Below are positions 1 to 7,826 of a stretch of DNA of 64,000 bases, piece after piece. Position 1 is the first letter of the stretch, and each line of letters opens with the position of its first letter. The translations under genes and the position numbers were made by a program. The stretch is from the NCBI RefSeq assembly GCF_001905655.1, contig NZ_JMHT01000063.1, forward strand, positions 1 to 64,000, given 5' to 3'. The notes below the pieces were generated by a model. It was given only the letters and a program-made list of their open reading frames with translations, was not told where the DNA came from and searched no databases. The DNA comes from Mycobacterium sp. ST-F2. Its GTDB lineage: Bacteria > Actinomycetota > Actinomycetes > Mycobacteriales > Mycobacteriaceae.

Positions 1-822
1 ACGGGCGGCGCGGCCGGCTCTTCGGGGCCCGCCCCCCCGCCGATCCGGTTGCGCCGCCAGCCGACCGAAGCCGACGCGGTGCGCACCTTCCACCCGTCGA
101 CGCACCTGAAGATCATGCGGTCGACGGTCGAGACCCTGCGCATCGTCCCGGTGATGGTGTCGTTCGGCATCGGCGTCGCGGTCCTGGGCGTCCTGCAGGC
201 GCTAGCCGACGAATTCGGTTGGCTGTGGGCATCATTGGGCGCCGGCCTGGTGCTGCTGAACGCGGGCGCTATCGCCGGTGCCATTGCCGTGGTGGCGAAA
301 TGGTTGATGGTCGGGCGGATTCGGGCCGTCGAACACCCCTTGTGGTCGCCGTTCGTGTGGCGCAACGAAGTGTCCGACACCTTCGTCGAGACCGTCGCCG
401 GCCCGTGGTTCGCGCGCGCCGCCAGCGGCACCCCGGTGATGAACCTGTGGCTGCGGGCCCTCGGCGCCGCGATCGGCCGCGGCGTGTGGTGCGAAACCTA
501 TTGGCTGCCAGAAGCCGACCTGGTGACGCTGGGCCGGGGCGCGACGGTGAACCGCGGCTGCGTGGTGCAGACCCACCTGTTCCACGACCGCATCATGCAG
601 CTGGACACCGTGGTGCTGGAGGAGGGCGCGACGCTCGGTACCCACTGCGTCGCACTGCCTGCGGCCAGCATCGGCGCCGGGGCGACGGTCGGGCCGGCCT
701 CCCTGGTGATGCGCGGCGACGCGGTGCCGGCCTCCACACGCTGGCAGGGCAACCCGATCGCCCCGTGGGTCGGCAAGAAGCGCAAGTCCGGCGGCAATCG
801 ACATAAGGCGCAGGCCGCGTGA
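1..822 (+). CDS. Pls/PosA-type NRPS-like protein, C-terminal part (5' end outside window)
   Basis: The frame is open from base 1, so this is the 3' end of a larger gene; a TTG at 49 is not a convincing start. The visible part has two hydrophobic membrane segments (about residues 45-65 and 75-100 of the visible protein), then a C-terminal region with hexapeptide-type repeats (LGRGATVNRG, LEEGATLGTH, IGAGATVGPA) typical of left-handed beta-helix acyltransferases. That combination is seen at the C-terminus of Pls/PosA-family proteins, which carry an adenylation and a carrier domain upstream; those domains are not in the window. It overlaps the next gene by 4 nt (GTGA), so the two are probably co-transcribed. 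The family call is from recognition of this C-terminal pattern. Confidence 0.7.
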   Translation, partial: TGGAAGSSGPAPPPIRLRRQPTEADAVRTFHPSTHLKIMRSTVETLRIVPVMVSFGIGVAVLGVLQALADEFGWLWASLGAGLVLLNAGAIAGAIAVVAKWLMVGRIRAVEHPLWSPFVWRNEVSDTFVETVAGPWFARAASGTPVMNLWLRALGAAIGRGVWCETYWLPEADLVTLGRGATVNRGCVVQTHLFHDRIMQLDTVVLEEGATLGTHCVALPAASIGAGATVGPASLVMRGDAVPASTRWQGNPIAPWVGKKRKSGGNRHKAQAA

Positions 823-2144
823 CCCGGAGAAACAAGAAGGACCTGGCCCCGGTCATCGATCCGTATTTGCCCAACAATGGCAACTTCGGCTTCCGGGTGT
901 CCCGCTACGAGCTGAGCCTCGAATACAAGGTCGAGAGCAACCGGCTGACCGGCATCGCCAGCATCACCGCTGTCACCCTGGCGTCGCTGCACTGGTTCAC
1001 CCTGGATCTGTCCGATGACCTGTCGGTGGCCAAAGTCGAGGTCAACGGCCGGCGCCCGGCCAAGTACCGCACCGTCAATGGCAAATTGCACATCACGCTG
1101 GCCAACCAGCTGCCCGCCGGGGCGGCGATGAAGGTGACGGTGCGCTACGGCGGCAACCCGCGCCCGATCAAATCCATCTGGGGCACAGTCGGTTTCGAAG
1201 AGCTGACCGAGGGGGCCCTGGTCGCCGGGCAGCCCAACGGTGCCGCGTCCTGGTTCCCGTGTGACGACCACCCGAGCAGCAAGGCCAGCTACCGCATCGC
1301 GATCAGCACCGACAGCCCGTACCGCGTCGTCGCCAACGGCGAGCTGGTGAGCCGCAAAACCCGTGCGGCCCAGACCATGTGGGTGTACGAACTCGCCGAG
1401 CCGACGTCAACCTACCTGATCACCCTGCAGATCGGGCGGTACGAGTCGCTGCGGCTGTCCAAGTCGCCGGTGCCGATGTCCGCGGCGCTGCCGCAGCGGC
1501 TGATCCGCAACTTCGAATACGACTTCGGCCGGCAGCCGCGGATGATGCAGCTGTTCACCAGGTTGTTCGGGCCGTACCCGCTGTCGACGGGCTACACCGT
1601 GGTCGTCACCGACGACGAGCTGGAAATTCCACTTGAGGCACAAGGTATCTCGATCTTCGGCGCCAACCACTGCGACGGCCGTCGCAGTGCCGAGCGGCTG
1701 ATCGCGCACGAGATGGCCCACCAGTGGTTCGGCAACTCGGTGACGGTACGGCGGTGGCGCGACATCTGGCTGCACGAAGGATTTGCCTGTTACGCCGAAT
1801 GGTTGTGGGCCGAGGAGTCCGGCTGGCGCACCGCCGACGAGCTGGCCGCGCACAACCTGCAGAAGCTGCGCGGCCTGCCGCAGAACCTGCTGCTGGCCGA
1901 TCCCGGCCCAGAGGACATGTTCGACGACCGGGTCTACAAGCGCGGCGCACTGACGCTTCATGCCCTGCGCCGCACCATCGGCGATGCGAACTTCTTTGCG
2001 CTGCTGCGGGATTGGACGACCCGCTACCGGCACTCGACCGCGGTGACCGATGACTTCACCGGCCTGGCCGCCAACTACACCGACCAGTCCCTGCGCGGAC
2101 TGTGGAACGCGTGGCTCTACACGACGGAGCTACCGGCACTGTGA
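819..2144 (+). CDS. M1 family zinc metallopeptidase
   Basis: A 441-aa protein starting with GTG that overlaps the stop of the preceding gene. The zinc motif HEMAH lies at about residues 297-301 and the third ligand Glu at about 320 within LHEGF, giving the HExxH-x18-E arrangement of M1 (gluzincin) aminopeptidases. The usual GAMEN exopeptidase motif is replaced by a sequence around LEAQG (about 272-276), so aminopeptidase specificity should not be assumed. The N-terminal half is a beta-rich domain as in M1 enzymes. At 441 aa it lacks the large C-terminal helical domain of PepN, which places it with the short M1 members. No signal peptide is evident. It sits between two cell-envelope type genes in a tight operon. 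Confidence 0.9.
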   Translation: MTRRNKKDLAPVIDPYLPNNGNFGFRVSRYELSLEYKVESNRLTGIASITAVTLASLHWFTLDLSDDLSVAKVEVNGRRPAKYRTVNGKLHITLANQLPAGAAMKVTVRYGGNPRPIKSIWGTVGFEELTEGALVAGQPNGAASWFPCDDHPSSKASYRIAISTDSPYRVVANGELVSRKTRAAQTMWVYELAEPTSTYLITLQIGRYESLRLSKSPVPMSAALPQRLIRNFEYDFGRQPRMMQLFTRLFGPYPLSTGYTVVVTDDELEIPLEAQGISIFGANHCDGRRSAERLIAHEMAHQWFGNSVTVRRWRDIWLHEGFACYAEWLWAEESGWRTADELAAHNLQKLRGLPQNLLLADPGPEDMFDDRVYKRGALTLHALRRTIGDANFFALLRDWTTRYRHSTAVTDDFTGLAANYTDQSLRGLWNAWLYTTELPAL

Positions 2145-3349
2145 AACCCAGCGGTGTGGCGCGGGTCGCCGTCGCGACGGTGCTCAGCGCGCTCTGCGGC
2201 TACGCGATCCTGTACCTCGCCGCGCGCGATGTGGCCCCCGCCGGGTTCTCGGTGTTCAGCGTCTTCTGGGGCGCATTCGGGTTGTTCACCGGTGCGGCCA
2301 ACGGGCTGCTGCAGGAGGCCACCCGCGAGGTCCGCGTCGCACGTGCAGCTGAGCCCCGGCCCGGACCACACCTGCAGCCCATTCGGGTGGCGGCGCTGGT
2401 CGCCGTCGCCGCGGGACTGCTGATCGCCGGCACCGCTCCGCTGTGGGCCGGCCACGTGTTCGTCGAATCCACCCCGCTGAGCGTGGCGCTGCTGAGCGTC
2501 GGCCTGGCCGGCTTCTGCCTGCACGCCACGCTGCTCGGCGTGCTCGCCGGAGCTGACGGCTGGACCCAGTACGGCACGTTGATGGTGACCGACGCCGGAA
2601 TCCGGGTGGCCGTCGCGGTCGCCGCGTTCGTCCTGGGCTGGGGACTGGACGGCTACCTGTGGGCCACCGTCGCCGGTTCGATGTCGTGGCTGATCCTGCT
2701 GCTGGCCTCGCCGGTGGCCCGGTCCGCGGCCGGTATCCAGACTCCGGGGACGCCCCGGACCTTCCTGACCGGGTCGGCGCATTCCATCGCGGCTGCCGGC
2801 GCCAGCGCCATCCTGGTGATGGGTTTCCCGGTGCTGCTGCAGGCCACGTCGCGCGACCTGGGCGCCACCGGCGGCGTCATCATCCTGGCCGTGACGCTGA
2901 CCCGCGCCCCGCTGCTGGTGCCGCTGACCGCAATGCAGGGCAATCTGATCGCGCACTTTGTCGACAACCGGCGGTTGCGAGCCCTGCTCACCCCCACCCT
3001 CGCGCTGGCCGGGCTGGGTGCGCTGGCGGTGCTGGCGGCCGGACTGCTCGGACCGTGGCTGCTGCGCACGCTGTTCGGGCCCGAGTACGCCGCGAGCGGC
3101 GCGTTGCTAGCCTGGCTGACGGCCGGCGCGGTCGCCATCGCGTTCCTGACCCTGACCGGGGCCGCGACGGTCGCGGCCGCACTGCACCGGGCCTACGCGG
3201 TGGGCTGGGTGAGCGCCACCGTGGCCGCGGCGCTGTTGTTGCTGCTACCGCTGGACCTGCAGACCCGCACCATCGTCGCGCTGATGTGCGGCCCACTGGT
3301 CGGAATCATCGTGCACCTGGCCGCGCTCGGCGCCATCAAGCGCCGCTGA
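2141..3349 (+). CDS. Polysaccharide flippase-like integral membrane protein (Rv3630-like)
   Basis: 402 aa from a GTG at 2141 that overlaps the previous stop codon (GTGA); this start gives a hydrophobic N-terminus. Nearly the whole length consists of hydrophobic helices (about 11-12 segments), with the MATE/Wzx-like look of lipopolysaccharide or polyprenyl-linked oligosaccharide translocases. The gene directly precedes ppgS and its small partner, the same order as Rv3630-Rv3632 in M. tuberculosis. A role in moving a polyprenyl-phosphate sugar across the membrane is a reasonable inference from that context but is not shown by any motif here. Confidence 0.8.
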   Translation: MKPSGVARVAVATVLSALCGYAILYLAARDVAPAGFSVFSVFWGAFGLFTGAANGLLQEATREVRVARAAEPRPGPHLQPIRVAALVAVAAGLLIAGTAPLWAGHVFVESTPLSVALLSVGLAGFCLHATLLGVLAGADGWTQYGTLMVTDAGIRVAVAVAAFVLGWGLDGYLWATVAGSMSWLILLLASPVARSAAGIQTPGTPRTFLTGSAHSIAAAGASAILVMGFPVLLQATSRDLGATGGVIILAVTLTRAPLLVPLTAMQGNLIAHFVDNRRLRALLTPTLALAGLGALAVLAAGLLGPWLLRTLFGPEYAASGALLAWLTAGAVAIAFLTLTGAATVAAALHRAYAVGWVSATVAAALLLLLPLDLQTRTIVALMCGPLVGIIVHLAALGAIKRR

Positions 3350-3370
3350 GCGTGTATTTTCGGCAGCAAC

Positions 3371-4063
3371 ATGTCCCTGTATCGCGACGTCTGGATCGTC
3401 ATCCCCGCCTACAACGAGGCGACCGTCATCGCTGACGTCGTAGCCGATGTACGCAGCGTCTTCCCCAACGTCGTCGTCGTCGATGACGGCGGCCGTGACG
3501 ACACCGGCGACCGCGCCTTCGCCGCCGGCGCCCATGTGGTGCGGCACCCGGTGAATCTCGGCCAGGGAGCAGCCATCCAGACCGGCGTCGAGTACGCCCG
3601 ATCCCGGCCTGGGGCACAGGTTTTCGCCACATTCGACGCCGACGGCCAGCACCGGGTCAAGGACGTCGTACGGATGATCGAGCGCCTTCGGGACGAGGAC
3701 CTGGACATCGTGATCGGCACCCGGTTCGCCGACCAACCGCCCGACCGCATGCCGATGCTCAAGCGGTTGCTGTTGCCGATCGTCGCCAAACTCAGCCGGT
3801 CCAGCCGCAAGCTGCATCTGACCGACGCCCACAACGGGTTGCGGGTGTTCAACAAGACGGTCGCCGACGGACTGAACCTGACCATGAACGGCATGAGCCA
3901 CGCCAGCGAGTTCGTCGCGCTGATCGTGGAGAACCAGTGGCGAATCGCCGAGCAGCCGGTGCAGATCCTGTACACCGACTATTCGATGTCGAAGGGTCAG
4001 CCGCTGGTCAACGGCGTCAACATCGTCGTCGACGGACTGCTGCGCGGGAGGTTGCGCCGATGA
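3371..4063 (+). CDS. ppgS: Polyprenyl-phosphate N-acetylgalactosaminyl synthase, GT2 family
   Basis: 230-aa GT-A family 2 glycosyltransferase. The nucleotide-sugar site is visible as IPAYNE near the N-terminus, VVDDGGRDDT (about 37-46) and the metal-binding DAD at 89-91, followed by DGQH; this is the dolichyl-phosphate mannose synthase-like subgroup. In M. tuberculosis the orthologue Rv3631 (PpgS) makes polyprenyl-P-GalNAc, the donor for the galactosamine substituent of arabinogalactan. Its stop overlaps the start of the next small membrane gene (ATGA), matching Rv3631-Rv3632. It lacks its own transmembrane helices, consistent with needing that partner. The substrate is assigned by orthology, not from the sequence. 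Confidence 0.85.
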   Translation: MSLYRDVWIVIPAYNEATVIADVVADVRSVFPNVVVVDDGGRDDTGDRAFAAGAHVVRHPVNLGQGAAIQTGVEYARSRPGAQVFATFDADGQHRVKDVVRMIERLRDEDLDIVIGTRFADQPPDRMPMLKRLLLPIVAKLSRSSRKLHLTDAHNGLRVFNKTVADGLNLTMNGMSHASEFVALIVENQWRIAEQPVQILYTDYSMSKGQPLVNGVNIVVDGLLRGRLRR

Positions 4064-4413
4064 TCTGGACCAAGGCTTTACTCATCGGCGCGGTCGTCCT
4101 GCTGCTGGCCTACCTGTTCTCCTCGCGACGCAACGCGCAGTCGCGGGCCTGGGTGAAGGTCGGCTACGTGCTGTTCGTGGTCGGCGCCATCTACGCGATC
4201 CTGCGGCCCAACGACACCACGGTGGTGGCGCACTGGCTCGGCATCGGGCGCGGCGCCGACCTGCTGCTGTATGCGCTGGTCATCGCGTTCCTGTTCACGA
4301 CCATCAGCGCGTACATGCGGTTCAAGGACCTGGAGCTGCGCTACGCGCAGTTGGCCCGCGCGGTTGCGCTCGAAGGCGCGCGGGTGCCCGAAGACGACAC
4401 CCGTCAGGTCTGA
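4060..4413 (+). CDS. DUF2304-like small membrane protein, PpgS partner
   Basis: 117 aa, starting at the ATG at 4060 inside the ATGA overlap with ppgS. Three hydrophobic helices (about 4-21, 33-49, 65-84) are followed by a charged amphipathic C-terminal tail that could form a coiled coil. It corresponds to Rv3632, reported to stimulate PpgS. It likely anchors the soluble glycosyltransferase at the inner face of the plasma membrane. The 3' end overlaps the end of the convergent TetR gene by 10 nt. A longer upstream reading frame exists but lies within ppgS and is not needed. Confidence 0.85.
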   Translation: MIWTKALLIGAVVLLLAYLFSSRRNAQSRAWVKVGYVLFVVGAIYAILRPNDTTVVAHWLGIGRGADLLLYALVIAFLFTTISAYMRFKDLELRYAQLARAVALEGARVPEDDTRQV

Positions 4414-5000
4414 GCGCCCAGCCCGCCCAGCATCGCGGTCAGCAGCTGAATCCGGCCGTCCTCGAGTTCGGGTTGCGGTAGCACGGCGCGCACCAGCGCC
4501 GCGCCGTCGAAGGTGTTGACCATGACGGCAACGATCAGCATCAGCTGTTCGGGCGGCAGCTGATCCGCACCGGGCATCTCCAGCGCGGTCTCGTAGATGT
4601 TGCGGCCGTACTCGATGAGTGCGCCCTGCAGCGTCGCCCGCAACTTGTCGTCGGTGCGCGCCGCCACCATCAGCTCGTACATCACCGTGTTGGTGGCGTT
4701 GCCGCTGATGTCCCGCAGCGCGATCAACGCCCCTTCCAGAGCCGGCCGGTCCGAAGGGATTTCGGCGACCTGCTTGCTGAACTGCTCGAGCTGCCGGCGC
4801 ATGACCTCCAGCGCCGTGGCCGCCATGAAGTCGCCCATGGTGGCGAAATGCTTGAACAGCGCGCCGTCGGAGACCTCAGCCCGACGCGCGATCACCGCCG
4901 CCGAGGCGCGGGCATAACCGACCTCGACGATGGTGGCGATCGCGGCGTCGAGCAGTCGGGCCCGCGTCTCCTCGCGGCGTTGCTGTTGGGTTCTGGCCAT
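4404..5000 (-). CDS. TetR/AcrR family transcriptional regulator
   Basis: 198 aa with an N-terminal TetR helix-turn-helix (about residues 8-55: RLLDAAIATIVEVGYARAS, then SDGALFKHF). The C-terminal ligand domain is of the common mycobacterial type. It starts one base after the stop of the amidohydrolase gene, so it is the second gene of a two-gene leftward operon and probably controls that operon. A palindromic candidate operator lies before the first gene at 6808-6819. The inducer cannot be read from the sequence. Confidence 0.9.
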   Translation of the reverse strand: MARTQQQRREETRARLLDAAIATIVEVGYARASAAVIARRAEVSDGALFKHFATMGDFMAATALEVMRRQLEQFSKQVAEIPSDRPALEGALIALRDISGNATNTVMYELMVAARTDDKLRATLQGALIEYGRNIYETALEMPGADQLPPEQLMLIVAVMVNTFDGAALVRAVLPQPELEDGRIQLLTAMLGGLGAQT

Positions 5001-5001
5001 G

Positions 5002-6786
5002 TCAGACCGCTTGCGCCACCGGCAGTTTCGCCCCGCGCGCCGGCAGGTAGTGGCCGGACTTCACGGTCTCGCCGTAGCCCTCGACGAACTCGCCGTTACG
5101 GAACACCACCTGGCCACCGACACCGGTCGCCACCACGGCGGAGTCGCTGCGGTTGACCATGCGGCTCAGCCCGCCGTAGAAGTCGACCGAATCCTCGTGG
5201 TACGCCTCGAGTTCGGCGTCCAGCCCGGCCGGATCGATCACGACGAAGTCGGCGCGCTCGCCCTGACGCAGGGTGCCGGCCTCCAGACCGAACCAGTCGG
5301 CGACCTCACCGGTCAACCGGTGCACGGCGTGCTCGGTGGTCATGAACGGGCGGCCGGCCTTGTCGGCGTCGTGCACGCGGCGCAGCATCCGCAGTGCGTA
5401 GTTGTAGAACGCCATGTTCCGAAGGTGCGCACCGGCATCCGAGAAACCCATGTGCACCGACGGCTCCGTGGCCAGCTTGTCGAGCTGCTTGGGACGGTGG
5501 TTGGCGACAATGGTGGTCCAGCGGGTGTTGCGCTCACCGTGCTCGACCAGGACGTCGAGGAAGGCATCCAGCGGATGCACGCCGCGCTCATCGGCGATCT
5601 GGCCAAAGCTCTTGCCCACCAACGATTTGTCCGGGCATTCGACGATGGTCGAGTCGTGGAAGTCGCGGTGCCACAAGGTCGGGCCCAGCACCTTCTTGTC
5701 GAACGACTTGCGGAACCGGCGCCGGTACTCCGGGTCGGCCATCAGCTTGTTGCGCTCCAACTGATCCTTCAGGTGCAGCGCCGCGGTGCCCGCGCCGAAC
5801 TCCTCGAAAACCGGGAGATCGATTCCGTCCGAATACAATTCGAACGGCACGGGCAGGTGCTGGAAGCGCACCTTCGAGTTCAGGAACTTGTTGGCCAGCC
5901 GCGTCACCGGGCCCAGCACGTACACGGCACCGGGCGACGACTTGGCGTCGGCCGACACCAGCAGGCTCATCCGGACCCCGGGACGACGGCCGAACCAGCC
6001 GCTGCTCTCGAGGAAGAAGTTCAGGGCCTCTTGCAGTTTCGCGACGTTGGGCGCGCTCTGCAGGATGCGGCCGCGCTTGCGCAACACCTTGATCAGGCGG
6101 CGCCGTTCGCGCCAGGTGGCGAACGTCGACGGCAGCGCGCGGGACCGGAAGCGGTCACCGTCGAGCTTGTCGATGGCCGCGTCCATGCCGGACATGCCGA
6201 GCATGCCGGCGTCCAGGGCCGCCTCCAGCCGCTCTGCCATCTTTTCCAACTCGGCGTTGGTCGGGGTGACGTTCGCGGTCGTCGCGCGGTCCAGGCCCAG
6301 CACCGAGGTACGCAGGTCCGAGTGGCCCAGCAGCGAGCTGACGTTGGGGCCGAGCGGCAGCGCTTCGAGTGTCTGCACGTATTCAGCCGGGCCGGACCAG
6401 TTGCGCTTCTGCTCGAGCGCGCCGACGACGAACTTGCGCGGCACCGCCTCGACGCGGCTGAACAGGTCGGCGGCGTCGTCGTTCTCGGCGTAGACGGTCG
6501 ACAGCGAGCACATGCCCAGCAGCACCGTCGTCACACCGTGCCGGACGGACTCGCGCAGGCCCGGATCGAGCAGCACCTCGGCGTCGTAGTGGGTGTGGAC
6601 GTCGATGAAGCCCGGCGTCACCCACTTGCCCTTGGCGTCGATGACGTCGGGGCAACCCGTCTCATCGAGCGGCTGTGCCGACACCGTCGCGACGACGCCG
6701 TCGCTGATACCCAGGTTGCGCAGTTGCGGCGTGCGGCCGGTGCCGTCGAACCACAGGCCGTCCTTGACGATCACGTCGTAAGTCAT
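5002..6786 (-). CDS. Amidohydrolase family protein (N-acyl-D-amino-acid deacylase-like)
   Basis: 594 aa. The metal-binding motif HTH appears in FIDVHTHYDAE near residue 62, and a late Asp occurs in SDAGAH, as in the amidohydrolase superfamily. The N-terminal beta-sandwich (YDVIVKDGLWFDGTG) and C-terminal portion (GERADFVVIDP) match the D-aminoacylase / N-acyl-D-amino-acid deacylase subgroup. It is probably cytoplasmic. The real substrate is unknown; many mycobacterial members are annotated only as amidohydrolases. It is the first gene of an operon with the TetR regulator downstream (1-nt gap). Confidence 0.85.
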   Translation of the reverse strand: MTYDVIVKDGLWFDGTGRTPQLRNLGISDGVVATVSAQPLDETGCPDVIDAKGKWVTPGFIDVHTHYDAEVLLDPGLRESVRHGVTTVLLGMCSLSTVYAENDDAADLFSRVEAVPRKFVVGALEQKRNWSGPAEYVQTLEALPLGPNVSSLLGHSDLRTSVLGLDRATTANVTPTNAELEKMAERLEAALDAGMLGMSGMDAAIDKLDGDRFRSRALPSTFATWRERRRLIKVLRKRGRILQSAPNVAKLQEALNFFLESSGWFGRRPGVRMSLLVSADAKSSPGAVYVLGPVTRLANKFLNSKVRFQHLPVPFELYSDGIDLPVFEEFGAGTAALHLKDQLERNKLMADPEYRRRFRKSFDKKVLGPTLWHRDFHDSTIVECPDKSLVGKSFGQIADERGVHPLDAFLDVLVEHGERNTRWTTIVANHRPKQLDKLATEPSVHMGFSDAGAHLRNMAFYNYALRMLRRVHDADKAGRPFMTTEHAVHRLTGEVADWFGLEAGTLRQGERADFVVIDPAGLDAELEAYHEDSVDFYGGLSRMVNRSDSAVVATGVGGQVVFRNGEFVEGYGETVKSGHYLPARGAKLPVAQAV

Positions 6787-6800
6787 GACGCGAGACTAGG

Positions 6801-6825
6801 ACAGAAAGTGAGTGCTCACAATCTT
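6801..6825. promoter_or_regulatory. Candidate TetR operator before the amidohydrolase-TetR operon
   Basis: The inverted repeat GTGAG-TG-CTCAC lies at 6808-6819, about 22 bp upstream of the amidohydrolase ATG. This resembles the palindromic operators of mycobacterial TetR repressors that regulate their own operon. Assignment is by position and symmetry only. Confidence 0.5.
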
Positions 6826-6843
6826 TTTCTGTATATTCGCAGG

Positions 6844-7776
6844 TCAGACGCGGAAGTAGTCGACCGTGCGGGCCACGCCCTCGGTGATGGAGACCTTCGG
6901 GCTCCACCCCAGCACCTGCTGCGCCCGGGAGTAGTCGAGTTGCGAACGGCGCAGGTCACCGAGGCGCGGCGGGTGGAACTCCGGCGCGTCGGGCACGCCG
7001 ACGGCCGCGGCGATCGCGGTGTGCAGCTGCGCCGTCGACGTCTCGACGCCGGTGCCGACGTTGAACCGCTGCCCGCCGCCGGCCTCGCCACCGGCGCGCA
7101 CGAAGGCGTCGACGACGTCGTCGACGAAGACGTAGTCGCGGGTGTCGGTGCCGTCACCGAAGATCTTGGTGGGACGGCCGGCCAACAGGGCCTGACTGAA
7201 GATCGCAACCACACCGGCTTCACCATGCGGGTCCTGGCGCGGGCCGTAGACGTTGGCCGGCGCGATGTGCGAGCAGTCCAGGCCGTACAAGTTGCGGAAC
7301 ATGTTGAGGTAGACCTCGCCGCACACCTTGCTGGCGGCGTACGGGGACGACGGATCCACCGGCATGTCCTCGTTGGTCGGGTAGCCCGGCGGGACGCCGT
7401 AGACCGATCCGCCCGACGAAGTGTGGACCACCTTGCGGACGCCGCCCGAGCGCGCCGCCTCGGCCAGCCGCACGGTGCCGACGACGTTGACCGCGGCGTC
7501 GAACGGCGAGTCGGTCACCGACCGCGAAACGGAGATCTGCGCGGCCAGGTGGAAGATCACCTCCGGCTTGGTCTCGGCCACGATGGCGTGCAGGTCGGCG
7601 TCGACGATGTCGGCCTTGACCAGCTCGAACCGCCCGGTGCTCTCGGCATCGGCGAGGTTGTCGACCTTGCCACTGCTCAGGTCGTCGAGCCCGACGACGT
7701 CGTGTCCTTCGGACAGGAGCCGGTCGACGAGCATCGACCCGATGAATCCGGCAGCACCAGTGACAAGTGTTCGCAC
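6844..7776 (-). CDS. galE1: NAD-dependent sugar epimerase, UDP-glucose 4-epimerase type
   Basis: 310 aa from a GTG at 7776, chosen because the protein then begins VRTLVTGAAGFIGS, the Rossmann glycine motif. The extended-SDR catalytic pair YxxxK is visible in PYAASKVCGE. Members convert UDP-glucose and UDP-galactose, supplying galactose for arabinogalactan. In M. tuberculosis the orthologue Rv3634c (galE1) lies next to the same large membrane protein (Rv3635), here divergent with a 50-bp gap. A longer N-terminal extension to 7857 is open but would overlap the divergent gene's start region and lacks family support. Confidence 0.85.
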   Translation of the reverse strand: MRTLVTGAAGFIGSMLVDRLLSEGHDVVGLDDLSSGKVDNLADAESTGRFELVKADIVDADLHAIVAETKPEVIFHLAAQISVSRSVTDSPFDAAVNVVGTVRLAEAARSGGVRKVVHTSSGGSVYGVPPGYPTNEDMPVDPSSPYAASKVCGEVYLNMFRNLYGLDCSHIAPANVYGPRQDPHGEAGVVAIFSQALLAGRPTKIFGDGTDTRDYVFVDDVVDAFVRAGGEAGGGQRFNVGTGVETSTAQLHTAIAAAVGVPDAPEFHPPRLGDLRRSQLDYSRAQQVLGWSPKVSITEGVARTVDYFRV

Positions 7777-7826
7777 CGGCCAACCATACCTATGGACTCT
7801 TTCCGCGACCCGTACAGTCGACAAGA

